From Chloroflexota bacterium (GTDB lineage Bacteria; Chloroflexota; Limnocylindria; Limnocylindrales; CSP1-4): 19,859 nucleotides of DNA. The notes beneath the pieces are model-generated. The model searched no databases, was not told where the DNA came from, and saw only the letters and a list, made by a program, of their open reading frames with translations. The position numbers were made by a program, and so were the translations under genes. Every line of letters begins with the position of its first letter. Positions within the stretch are counted from its first letter, which is position 1. Shown one piece after another: positions 8,038 through 15,508 of this stretch. The stretch is from positions 1-19,859 of the forward strand of contig JACQEH010000154.1 of NCBI GenBank assembly GCA_016200675.1. The letters are read 5' to 3'.

Positions 8038-9377
8038 GTCGCCTGCCGACGGTCTCGGCGAACATGGTATGGGCGGTCCTGGGCCTGATCGCTGCCGTCG
8101 TCATGGTCGTCCAGAAGCTGTATATCGCCCTCGCGGTCTTCGCGCTCCTCATCCTCGCGATTGCGGCTACCCGCCGAACCGTCCGGGGGCGTGCGTTCAC
8201 GGATCGCCTCAAGTTGCCGGTCCTCGCCCTCCTCTCGGCATTCCTCGTCGGTGGCATCGTCCTGATCCTGTCCGACCTCGAGTTCTACTCGAAGCTCTCG
8301 GCCAATCCCCTCGGGACCCTCGAGGCCAGCTTCGGACGCGTCGTCGTCGCCTATTGGGAGCTCCTGAAGGGCGCCTTCGGTGACATTCCCAAGATCAGCA
8401 CGGCCCTGGCGTCGGGGGACAGGAACAAGATCGGAATCGCCTTCCGGCCCATGAGCGAGACGCTCCTTGCGACGACGCCGCTGATCCTGACGGGCCTCGG
8501 CGTTGCCATCGCCTTCCGATCCGGCGTCTTCAACATCGGAGCCGAGGGCCAGCTCAAGATCGGTGCCGTCTTCGGCGCCTGGGTCGGCATCTGGATCCCG
8601 CTCCCGTTTCCCTTCGGCCTCATCCTCGCCATCGCGGCCGGGGTCCTCGGCGGTGCGCTGTGGGCGTTCATCCCCGGCATCCTCAAGGCGAAGACCGGCG
8701 CCCATGAAGTCATCACCACGATCATGCTCAACGCGATCGCCCAGCAGATCATGCTGGCCTTGCTGCTGACTCCGATCTTGAGACCCGAGGGCAGCACCAC
8801 GCCCATCAGCTGGCCGATCCTCGAGGCCTCCCAGCTGCCATTGCTCCTGGCCCTTCCGAAGCTGCGCGTCCACTGGGGCCTGATCCTCGCCCTGGTCGCG
8901 GCCGTCGGGACGTCGTGGCTCATGTTCCGGACCACTCGTGGATTCGAGTTCCGCGCTGCCGGCCTCAACCCGCGGGCGGCCGGATACGCCGGGATGCGGG
9001 CCGGCCGGACCATCGTCCTCGCGATGACCGTCTCGGGCGCGCTGGCGGGTCTCGCGGGCGCCGTCGAAGTGCTCGGCACGAATCGCTACCTCTCGCCGGG
9101 CATCAGCCCCGGCTATGGCTGGGACGCGATCTCGATCGCGCTCCTCGGTGGCACGCGCCCGCTGGGCGTCGTCATCGCGGCCTTCCTCTTTGGCGCCCTC
9201 CGGGCCGGCGGCCAGGGGATGGCCCTCGCGACGGGCGTTCCGATCGATCTTCTCGGCTTCATCTCGGCCCTCGTCATCATGTTCGTAGCCGCCCCGCGGC
9301 TGGTGCGAGAGCTCTACCGGGTCCGGATCAGCTCTGCCGCCCCGCAGACACCGAAGGTCGTGGAGACGCCGGTATGA
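8034..9377 (+). CDS. Nucleoside ABC importer permease 1 (BPD_transp_2 family)
   Basis: A polytopic membrane protein of 447 residues forms half of the translocation channel. Three hydrophobic segments in the first 85 residues (VWAVLGLIAAVVMVV, YIALAVFALLILAIA, VLALLSAFLVGGIVLIL) precede the conserved core. The core carries FRSGVFNIGAEGQLKIGA (about 160-177), the hallmark of this permease family, and later FEFRAAGLNPRAAGYAGM, the cytoplasmic loop thought to dock the ATPase. Further helices run to the C-terminus (LIMFVAAPRLVREL). The ATG overlaps the ATPase stop (ATGA) and has GGGAGG six bases upstream. The next gene is its paralogue and partner. Confidence 0.94.
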   Translation: MSRLPTVSANMVWAVLGLIAAVVMVVQKLYIALAVFALLILAIAATRRTVRGRAFTDRLKLPVLALLSAFLVGGIVLILSDLEFYSKLSANPLGTLEASFGRVVVAYWELLKGAFGDIPKISTALASGDRNKIGIAFRPMSETLLATTPLILTGLGVAIAFRSGVFNIGAEGQLKIGAVFGAWVGIWIPLPFPFGLILAIAAGVLGGALWAFIPGILKAKTGAHEVITTIMLNAIAQQIMLALLLTPILRPEGSTTPISWPILEASQLPLLLALPKLRVHWGLILALVAAVGTSWLMFRTTRGFEFRAAGLNPRAAGYAGMRAGRTIVLAMTVSGALAGLAGAVEVLGTNRYLSPGISPGYGWDAISIALLGGTRPLGVVIAAFLFGALRAGGQGMALATGVPIDLLGFISALVIMFVAAPRLVRELYRVRISSAAPQTPKVVETPV

Positions 9378-10660
9378 CGACGTCGACGCCCGGGATGGGA
9401 GCCGCGCCCGTGCTGTCCGCGGCGGAGCGCCGTGCTCGCAGCAACGGCCTCATCCGCGCCGCCATCTACGCGGTGGTCGGGGTCCTCGCCCTCGGGGCCG
9501 GGCTGTTCCGCCTCCCGGCGAGCCAGACGACGACGTACAGGCTCGTCTTCGACAACGCTGCGATCCGGCTGCCGGACCTCACCGTTCCGGTCGGCGGGAC
9601 CTACGCCGTGGCAGGGGTCATCTGCCTGGCGGTTGCCGCGTTCCAGCTGCTGCGACCCGCCAACCTGGCCTGGCGCCGCCAGCTCGCCATCGTCGCGTTC
9701 ACCCTCATCGCCGCCGTCCTGACCGGGATCCTCGGCGGCAAGACCCCGAGCCTCGTCGGCCTGATCGCGGCGATGGTCTCGTTCGCTCTCCCGATTGTCT
9801 TCGCCGGCCTCGCCGCGATCTTCGCGGAGCGGTCCGGAGTCTTCAACATCGGGATCGAGGGGATCATCCTGCTCGGCGCCAGTGCCACTGCCGTCGGTGG
9901 CTCGATCCTGCATTCGCCCTACGGCGGGATCCTCATCGGCGTGTTCGCGGGTCTCCTTCTCGGCCTCCTGCTCGCCGTCCTGTCCATCCGCTACAGGGTG
10001 GATCAGATCATCGCCGGAACGGTCCTCAACCTCGCGGCCGCAGGGATCACGACCTTCATGTACACCCGGATCCTTCAGGTCAAGCCCGAGTTCAACGCGC
10101 CGGGCCTGGTCGGCACGACGCCGATCCCGGGCCTATCCGAGATCCCGATCATCGGGCCCGCCCTGTTCAACGGCTCGATCTTCCTGTACGTCGGGTACGC
10201 CCTGATCATCCTCATGCAGCTCGCGATCTACCGGACGCGCTGGGGCCTGCGTCTCCGGGCGGCGGGCGAGAACCCAAATGCAGCCGGGACCATCGGCATC
10301 GACGTCCTGCAGATCCGCTACCGATCTCTCGCCGCCAGCGGCGCCGTCGCCGGGCTCGGCGGCGCGTACCTCGTCGTCGTATCGACCGGGTCGTTCCAGA
10401 TCGGGATGTCGGCCGGGATCGGGTTCATCGGCATCGCGGCGATGATCTTCGGGGGCTGGAAGCCCGTGGGTGTGGCAATGGCGGCCCTCGTCTTCGGCTT
10501 CGCCCGCTCGGCAGAATCGCGCCTCGGCACCGTCGGCGTCGACGTGCCGACCGTCTTCCTCAGCATCCTTCCGTACGTCGTGACCATCATCGTGGTCGCG
10601 GGGCTGGTCGGACGAGTCCGCGTTCCAGCCGCGGCTGGGCAGCCATACGAACAGGCCTGA
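9374..10660 (+). CDS. Nucleoside ABC importer permease 2 (BPD_transp_2 family)
   Basis: This is the second channel subunit, 428 residues. A short cytoplasmic N-terminus is followed by helices at about 32-50 and 77-95, then the conserved core with ERSGVFNIGIEGIILLGA (about 151-168). The matching docking loop RLRAAGENPNAAGTIGID is further on, with about four more helices to residue 415. It differs from permease 1 in having a loop of about 25 residues between the first two helices (SQTTTYRLVFDNAAIRLPDL) that would face outside. The ATG at 9374 overlaps the previous stop (ATGA) and has GGAG eight bases upstream. The nucleoside hydrolase gene starts seven bases after its stop. Confidence 0.94.
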   Translation: MTTSTPGMGAAPVLSAAERRARSNGLIRAAIYAVVGVLALGAGLFRLPASQTTTYRLVFDNAAIRLPDLTVPVGGTYAVAGVICLAVAAFQLLRPANLAWRRQLAIVAFTLIAAVLTGILGGKTPSLVGLIAAMVSFALPIVFAGLAAIFAERSGVFNIGIEGIILLGASATAVGGSILHSPYGGILIGVFAGLLLGLLLAVLSIRYRVDQIIAGTVLNLAAAGITTFMYTRILQVKPEFNAPGLVGTTPIPGLSEIPIIGPALFNGSIFLYVGYALIILMQLAIYRTRWGLRLRAAGENPNAAGTIGIDVLQIRYRSLAASGAVAGLGGAYLVVVSTGSFQIGMSAGIGFIGIAAMIFGGWKPVGVAMAALVFGFARSAESRLGTVGVDVPTVFLSILPYVVTIIVVAGLVGRVRVPAAAGQPYEQA

Positions 10661-10667
10661 CGCTCGG

Positions 10668-11711
10668 ATGGGGCGGACGGGATTCGGGGATCTCGAGCAC
10701 GGCGCGATCCCGACCTTCTACGCTGCCCCGCCCGCGCCGCGCACGGCGCCGGTCGGCACGCCGGAGCGGCCGATCCCCCTCATCATCGACAGCGATCCGG
10801 GGCTCGATGACGCCCTGGCGATCGGCCTCGCGGTGGCGCGACCGGAGATCGAGCTCCTGGCCGTCACGACCGTCGGCGGCAACGCCGACGTCCGGCACTG
10901 CACGGACAACGCCCTGCGCCTCCTGCACGCCTTCGGTCGCAGCGACATCCCCGTGGCGGAAGGTGCCCAGGGGCCGCTGACGGGCGAGGTCGTCCGGGCG
11001 ACGGCGATCCACGGCGAGGGCGGGCTGGGGCGAACGGAGCTGCCGCCGTCCCCGGCGACGGCTTGCCCCGAGGGGGCGGTTGCGCTGATGGCCCGGCTCC
11101 TAGAGGAATCGCCGGCGCCGGTGGCGATCGCGCCGATCGGACCGCTGACCAACATCGCCCTGTTCATCCGCCTCCACCCCGATCTCTTGGCCCGTATCAG
11201 CCACCTCTCGATCATGGGCGGCTCGATCGGGGAGGGGAACACGACGACCTCCGCCGAGTTCAACGTGTACGCCGATCCCGAGGCCGCCGACATCGTCTTC
11301 CGGTCCGGGATCCCGATCACGATGATGGGGCTCGACGTGACCCACCAGGCGACCCTCGACGCCGCGGCCGCGACGCGACTGCGGGATCTTGGCACCGCCT
11401 CCGGCGTCATCGCTGCCGAGCTCGTCGACTTCGCCATCGAGCGGGTCTGGCAGTGGTACGGCGGGACGACCACGGCCATCCACGATGCGGTGGCGGTCGC
11501 CCACCTCGCCATCGACGACCTCGTCACGGTCGCCTCCTACAACGTCCGGGTGGACACCTCCGCCGGACCGGCGCGGGGCCGGACCGTGTGCGAAGGCCTG
11601 GGGCGGCGGATGACACGCTATGGGCTGCAGCCGAACGCCGAGGTCGGGATCCGGATCGATCCGGGGCGGTTTGAGGGCCTCCTCGTGGACGCCTTCGGGC
11701 GTCTCCCATAG
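10668..11711 (+). CDS. Inosine/uridine-preferring nucleoside hydrolase family protein
   Basis: It hydrolyses the N-glycosidic bond of a nucleoside to ribose and base, with a calcium ion in the active site. The family fingerprint IIDSDPGLDDALAI (39-52) supplies the metal and catalytic aspartates (D41, D43, D47, D48). Substrate residues follow in SAEFNVYADPEAA (195-207, with E197, N199 and D203), and the leaving-group His region is IHDAVAVA (H272, D273). At 347 residues it carries about 35 extra N-terminal residues before the first strand (GFGDLEHGAIPTFYAAPPAP). No other in-frame ATG, GTG or TTG exists in that stretch, so the extension is probably real or the gene uses a rarer start. No signal peptide is visible, so it is cytoplasmic. 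It is the fifth gene of the importer operon, with no Shine-Dalgarno. Base preference cannot be read from the sequence. Confidence 0.93.
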   Translation: MGRTGFGDLEHGAIPTFYAAPPAPRTAPVGTPERPIPLIIDSDPGLDDALAIGLAVARPEIELLAVTTVGGNADVRHCTDNALRLLHAFGRSDIPVAEGAQGPLTGEVVRATAIHGEGGLGRTELPPSPATACPEGAVALMARLLEESPAPVAIAPIGPLTNIALFIRLHPDLLARISHLSIMGGSIGEGNTTTSAEFNVYADPEAADIVFRSGIPITMMGLDVTHQATLDAAAATRLRDLGTASGVIAAELVDFAIERVWQWYGGTTTAIHDAVAVAHLAIDDLVTVASYNVRVDTSAGPARGRTVCEGLGRRMTRYGLQPNAEVGIRIDPGRFEGLLVDAFGRLP

Positions 11712-11734
11712 GCGCCCAGGATGCAGGTGCCCGC

Positions 11735-12481
11735 GTGGTCCGACTTGCTGGCCTCGCGCTGCTCGCAATCGTCATCATCGCGTGCGGCAGCGCGCCGCCC
11801 GCCCCGCAGGCGGCCGTGACCCCCGTGCCAGCGACCACTCCGGCCGGCTCCGCGGTCCCGAGTGGCGCGGCCGCGGGCCTTCGCTACGTCGCCCTCGGCG
11901 ACTCGTTCACGATCGGGACGTCGGTCGCCGTCGACGCGCGCTGGCCGGACCAGCTCGTAACGGCCTTGGGGCCGACGCCGCCGACGCTGGACCTGGTCGC
12001 CAACCTCGGCGTGAACGGCTTCACCTCCCGCTACGTCATCGATGTCGAGTTGCCCCAGCTCGACGCGCTCCGGCCCCAGTTCCTGACCCTCCTGGTCGGG
12101 GTCAACGACGTGGTCCAGGGCGTGCCGGTCGCGGACTTCCGGCGCAACGCCGTCACGACCCTGGACGATCTGGTGCGACGTGTCGGTGCGGAACGAGTGC
12201 TGGTCGTGACGACGCCGGACTACACCGTGACCCCGGCCGGTGCCGACTACGGCGACCCCGCGACCCGGGCGGCCGCGATCCGGACCAGCAACGAGATCCT
12301 TTCCGGGCTCGCGACGGCGCGGGGCATCGCCGTCGTGGACATCTACGACCTCTCGCTCCGGGCTGCGGGGGACCGTTCCCTGGTAGCCGGGGACGGACTC
12401 CATCCGAGCGGGGCGCAGTACGCGCTGTGGGTGGCGCGGATCCTGCCGGTCGTGCGGGACCTTCTCGGCCGCGCGCCGTGA
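11735..12481 (+). CDS. SGNH/GDSL-family hydrolase, predicted lipoprotein
   Basis: This is an exported esterase/lipase-type hydrolase of 248 residues. A GTG start gives a short lipoprotein signal (VRLAGLALLAIVIIAC, lipidation at C17). A Pro/Ala/Thr tether to about residue 48 precedes the catalytic domain. All four SGNH blocks are present: ALGDSFT with nucleophile S57, NLGVNGF (90-96), GVND with N124, and DGLHPSG with D220 and H223. The substrate is unknown; relatives deacetylate glycans or cleave acyl esters. It begins 23 bases after the nucleoside hydrolase stop, so it may be read in the same transcript. Its stop overlaps the P450 start (GTGA). Confidence 0.9.
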   Translation: MVRLAGLALLAIVIIACGSAPPAPQAAVTPVPATTPAGSAVPSGAAAGLRYVALGDSFTIGTSVAVDARWPDQLVTALGPTPPTLDLVANLGVNGFTSRYVIDVELPQLDALRPQFLTLLVGVNDVVQGVPVADFRRNAVTTLDDLVRRVGAERVLVVTTPDYTVTPAGADYGDPATRAAAIRTSNEILSGLATARGIAVVDIYDLSLRAAGDRSLVAGDGLHPSGAQYALWVARILPVVRDLLGRAP

Positions 12482-13581
12482 CGCTCGGTCGCGAGGAGTA
12501 TTCGGCGGCCCGGCTCGGCGTTCGCCGGCTCATCGGTGCCGCCGAGATCACCGGCCACGCCGACGTCAAGGCCGCGGCCCGGGACTGGACCCGGTTCTCG
12601 TCCGACCTGCAGGGCGATCCGGACGTGCGGACCTACCGGCAGATCCCGCTGGAGATGGATCCACCCGCCCACACGATCTACCGGGCCATCCTGACCCCGA
12701 TCTTCAGCCGTCCGGCGATCGCCCTGCTGGAGCCCGAGCTGCGGGCTGTCGCCCGGACGCTCGCCGCCGGCTTCGCCCGGCGCGGGTCCGTCGAGGCCGT
12801 CCGTGACCTGGCCGTGCCGATGGTCGCAGCCGCCATCGCCCATGCCTTCGGCCGCCCCCAGGACACCGATGAGCTGATCGGCTGGGGGCAGACCAGCTGG
12901 GAGATCCGGCCCGATGGGACGCGAGACGGCGGCCGCCTGGAGGCCTACCTCGATCGCGTCTTCGACGACGCCGCCCGCCATCCCGGCGGCGACGCCTTCT
13001 CGCTGATCGACGCGGCCGAGGTCGATGGACGTTCGCTGACCGACCTCGAGAAGCGTGGCCTTGGCAACCTGATCCTCGCCGGTGGACGGGACACCGTCAT
13101 CACGCTCCTCTGCGGCGCGATGTGGCACCTGGCGGCGTCGGTCGACGATCGCCGATCCCTGGTGGCCGACCCAGGCCGGATTCCCGCCGCGGTCGAGGAG
13201 CTACTGCGATTCCTGAGCCCCTTGCCACGCATGGAGCGCGTCGCCACCGAGCCGGTCGACGGCGAGTGGTGGAGGGCGTCCGTGGGCGACGTCGTCCTCC
13301 TCGGGTTCGTCCGGGCGAATCACGATCCGTCGGCCTTCGTCGACCCCGGCGATGTCCGGCTCGACCGGAGCCCGAACCCCCACGTCGCGTTCGGGAACGG
13401 ACCCCATACCTGCATCGGCGTCCACCTCGCCCGCCTCGAGGCCCGGGTCTTCCTCGAGGAGATCCTGGCCGTTGTACCCGACTGGCAGGTCGAAGCAGGC
13501 AGTCGCATCGAGCTCGCGACGATCGGCGGCCACGACGTCCCGTCCGCGTTCGACAGGCTCCCTTTGGTCGTGGGCGCATGA
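12478..13581 (+). CDS. Cytochrome P450
   Basis: This is a soluble class I bacterial P450 monooxygenase of 367 residues. It shows helix C DPPAHTIYR (61-69), the I-helix oxygen-activation motif AGGRDT (201-206, acid D205, T206), the helix K ExxR motif ELLR (E241-R244) and the heme loop FGNGPHTCIG (305-314) with the axial thiolate C312. Electrons should come from the ferredoxin encoded directly downstream; no reductase gene is in the window. The protein is roughly 30 residues shorter at the N-terminus than typical bacterial P450s. The frame upstream of the GTG at 12478 reads as the SGNH gene's shadow, so the short start is the best choice. The GTGA overlap with the SGNH stop supports coupling. 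The substrate is not predictable. Confidence 0.94.
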   Translation: MTLGREEYSAARLGVRRLIGAAEITGHADVKAAARDWTRFSSDLQGDPDVRTYRQIPLEMDPPAHTIYRAILTPIFSRPAIALLEPELRAVARTLAAGFARRGSVEAVRDLAVPMVAAAIAHAFGRPQDTDELIGWGQTSWEIRPDGTRDGGRLEAYLDRVFDDAARHPGGDAFSLIDAAEVDGRSLTDLEKRGLGNLILAGGRDTVITLLCGAMWHLAASVDDRRSLVADPGRIPAAVEELLRFLSPLPRMERVATEPVDGEWWRASVGDVVLLGFVRANHDPSAFVDPGDVRLDRSPNPHVAFGNGPHTCIGVHLARLEARVFLEEILAVVPDWQVEAGSRIELATIGGHDVPSAFDRLPLVVGA

Positions 13582-13835
13582 GTGCTGGCGATGGGGCAAC
13601 CGCGGGCCTTCGCGCGATCGTCGACCGGGCGGAATGCTTCGGCTTCGGCTACTGCGCCGAGGCCCTCCCAGCTGTCTTCCACCTCGATGCCGAGGGCAAG
13701 TCGGTCGCGACCGACGTCGAGGTCGACCGAGCCCTGCTCCTCCGTGCGGCAGACGACTGCCCCAGGGCCGCGATCTCGCTGCTGCCGACCGCGGGTCGGA
13801 TGCCCGACGCGCCGAGCGGGGAACCCACGGCGTAG
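13578..13835 (+). CDS. [3Fe-4S] ferredoxin, likely partner of the adjacent P450
   Basis: This small acidic electron carrier has 85 residues. It has C20 and C26 in ECFGFGYC (C-x5-C) and C61 in DDCPRAAI. The position that would be the second cysteine of a four-iron cluster is Phe (F23), so a three-iron cluster is expected. The pattern from RAIVDRAEC through LPAVFHLDAEG to DDCPRAAISLL is that of the short actinobacterial-type ferredoxins encoded beside P450s. The ATG overlaps the P450 stop by four bases (ATGA), so synthesis is coupled. It probably passes electrons from a ferredoxin reductase located elsewhere to the P450. Confidence 0.92.
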   Translation: MSAGDGATAGLRAIVDRAECFGFGYCAEALPAVFHLDAEGKSVATDVEVDRALLLRAADDCPRAAISLLPTAGRMPDAPSGEPTA

Positions 13836-13916
13836 GTCCGGCGCGAAGGCTGGTGCCTCGCGGACCGGGACCTCCGGGTGGTAGGTGGGAGCGCCACCCG
13901 TGCGCATCGTGGCGTC

Positions 13917-14735
13917 GTGACGAACACTCCGTCGCTCGACGCGGACGCGGATCGCACCGCCCGCCTTCGGCGCGGCGCCATCGCCGGACTGAGCCTGGTC
14001 CTGCTGGGGCTGCTGCTGCTCACGACCGTCGGCGATGCGCGGCCGCCGCATCGGACGAGCCCGGTCTACGATCCGCCGGTCCTCGCCGGCCAGCAGCTGT
14101 ACGGCAACTGCGCGGGCGGGTTCTACGCCCGCCGCGGCGAGGCGATCGTGCTGACCTCGACGGGCCATTGCGCGACGGAAGGGGAAGTCGCCTTCGACCC
14201 CGACGGCATCGGTGTGCGCGGGATCTTCGGACCGGCGGCGCGAGATGCGTCGTGTCCGTATGCGGGGCATACCTGCGCCTCGTCGGACCTGAATTACCTC
14301 GTCGTGGAACGGGACAGGATTCCCTGGGGCCATCTCAACGAGGTGGATCTGGGCACGGGGGGCTACCGGATCATCCAGCCCGGCACCCGACCCCTGGCCT
14401 GCGCCGACATCGGCCTCGGCGACGAGGTCGAGATCGACGGCCGCGCCATCTACCGGACGGGCACGGTGGTCGAGAAGGGGGAGAACCTCAACCCCGGGGA
14501 CGGCGCCTACTTCCCGTGCATGATCGCGGCCACGATCCAGGCGGCGACGGGCGACTCCGGCGGAGCGGTCCTCGTCCGCGGCATCCCGGCGGGTGTCACC
14601 AGCCGCAGCTTCGGCGGATTCCTCGGCTTCACGCCCCTTGCCGAGGGCATGGCCCAGCTGGGGATCGACCTCTGCACGACCCCGAACTGCGGCCTCGAGC
14701 CACCTGGGGCCGGGTCGACGAGCCCGGTTCCGTAG
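13917..14735 (+). CDS. Predicted membrane-anchored or secreted chymotrypsin-fold serine protease
   Basis: This 272-residue protein (GTG 13917 start) has a hydrophobic segment at about 21-38 (AIAGLSLVLLGLLLLTTV) after basic residues, so it is exported or signal-anchored. The domain behind it carries a recognisable S1-type triad in the right order: H84 in LTSTGHC, D124 in SSDLNYLVV and S214 in TGDSGGAVL. C65 and C85 bracket the His loop as the classical disulfide does. Eight cysteines in all (65, 85, 113, 120, 162, 201, 253, 258) would allow four disulfides outside the cell. It most resembles streptogrisin-like bacterial S1 proteases, but similarity beyond the motifs is weak. No long pro-region is seen. 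An alternative GTG at 13878 would add 13 residues; neither start has a clear ribosome site. Substrate unknown. Confidence 0.72.
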   Translation: MTNTPSLDADADRTARLRRGAIAGLSLVLLGLLLLTTVGDARPPHRTSPVYDPPVLAGQQLYGNCAGGFYARRGEAIVLTSTGHCATEGEVAFDPDGIGVRGIFGPAARDASCPYAGHTCASSDLNYLVVERDRIPWGHLNEVDLGTGGYRIIQPGTRPLACADIGLGDEVEIDGRAIYRTGTVVEKGENLNPGDGAYFPCMIAATIQAATGDSGGAVLVRGIPAGVTSRSFGGFLGFTPLAEGMAQLGIDLCTTPNCGLEPPGAGSTSPVP

Positions 14736-14745
14736 TCGTTCGCGC

Positions 14746-14763
14746 GGCCGCCTCGGAGCGGCC
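14746..14763. terminator. Short GC hairpin between convergent genes
   Basis: GGCCGC (14746-14751) and GCGGCC (14758-14763) form a six-base-pair stem around CTCGGA. It lies in the 53-base gap between the protease and the convergent reductase gene and could act in both directions. There is no T tract, and such stems are common at this GC content. Confidence 0.3.
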
Positions 14764-14788
14764 TCGCCGATCAGTCCTGACGAGCTGG

Positions 14789-15352
14789 CTATCGCACCAC
14801 GCGATGACGGAGGTAGACGACGCCCGAGCCGAAGGTGCGCGTCTCGACGAGCTCGAGGTCCACGCGGCGATCGCGCCGGGGAAAGAACGGCGTCCCGCCG
14901 CCGACCAGCACCGGGTAGGCCATGGCCCGGTACTCGTCGATGAGGTCCATCGCAGCCGCCTCGGCGGCGAGCGTCGCGCCACCGATCGCGATCTCGCCCT
15001 CGCCGGGCTCGGCTCGCAAGCGCACGATCTCCTGAGCGAGGCTCCCGGTGGCCAGGCGGGCATTGCCCCGGACCGCCGACAGCGTGGTCGAGAACACCAC
15101 CTTCGGGAGGGGCCTCCACAGCGCGGCCCACTCCCGCTCCGCGTCGTCGAGTGCCGGCTCCTGGTCGGCGGCCTCCCAGAACAGCATCGTCTCGTACAGG
15201 CGTCGTCCCAGCAGGTGAACGCCGACCCCCCGGATGTCGTCGATCCAGAAGCGGAAGACCTCCCCGTCGGGCGCCGTCCAGTCGAAGCGGCCGTCCGGCC
15301 CGACGATATAGCCGTCGAGCGACACGCCCATCGAGTAGGTCACGCTGCGCAC
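14789..15352 (-). CDS. Dihydrofolate reductase-like protein (RibD C-terminal domain family)
   Basis: This is a stand-alone RibD_C/DHFR-fold reductase of 187 residues, like the YwjB/YyaP group. It starts with the typical strand and loop YSMGVSLDGYIVGPDGRFDW. It then has VHLLGRRLYETM (NADPH-phosphate side), PKVVFSTTL, and the conserved EIAIGGATLA with DLIDEYRAMAYPVLVGGGTPFF. NADPH-dependent reduction is expected, but the substrate of these single-domain homologues is generally unknown; folate or the riboflavin intermediate is unproven. The GTG at 15352 is chosen because AGGGAGGG ends five bases upstream; an in-frame GTG at 15343 is the alternative. A -10-like TATCGT lies on the minus strand at 15384-15379. 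The frame remains open far upstream, antisense to dnaE, but that extension is not coding. Confidence 0.9.
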   Translation of the reverse strand: MRSVTYSMGVSLDGYIVGPDGRFDWTAPDGEVFRFWIDDIRGVGVHLLGRRLYETMLFWEAADQEPALDDAEREWAALWRPLPKVVFSTTLSAVRGNARLATGSLAQEIVRLRAEPGEGEIAIGGATLAAEAAAMDLIDEYRAMAYPVLVGGGTPFFPRRDRRVDLELVETRTFGSGVVYLRHRVVR

Positions 15353-15471
15353 TCGATCCCTCCCTGGTGACGGCGTCGACGATACGACGGCCGGGCCCCG
15401 CAGGACACGCCTCCCGCGCCTGACGAGGCGTTTCCGACGGCCCGGGTGCTCGTGCGCCGACCGGCCGAATC

Positions 15472-15498
15472 GTGACGAGCCGCCCGCGCCGGTACCAT
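15472..15498 (+). promoter_or_regulatory. Possible dnaE promoter giving a nearly leaderless mRNA
   Basis: GTGACG (15472-15477) and TACCAT (15493-15498) resemble -35 and -10 elements with a short 15-base spacer. The ATG of dnaE begins ten bases after the -10, and no Shine-Dalgarno is present. A start point at about 15505-15509 would leave almost no leader. The match is weak in the -35 and spacing. Confidence 0.35.
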
Positions 15499-15508
15499 TG
15501 GCCTCCCG

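Noticed and set aside
13884..13898. Five-base-pair hairpin GGTGG/CCACC upstream of the protease gene
   Set aside because: Too short to be meaningful at this GC content; no T tract and no clear role.
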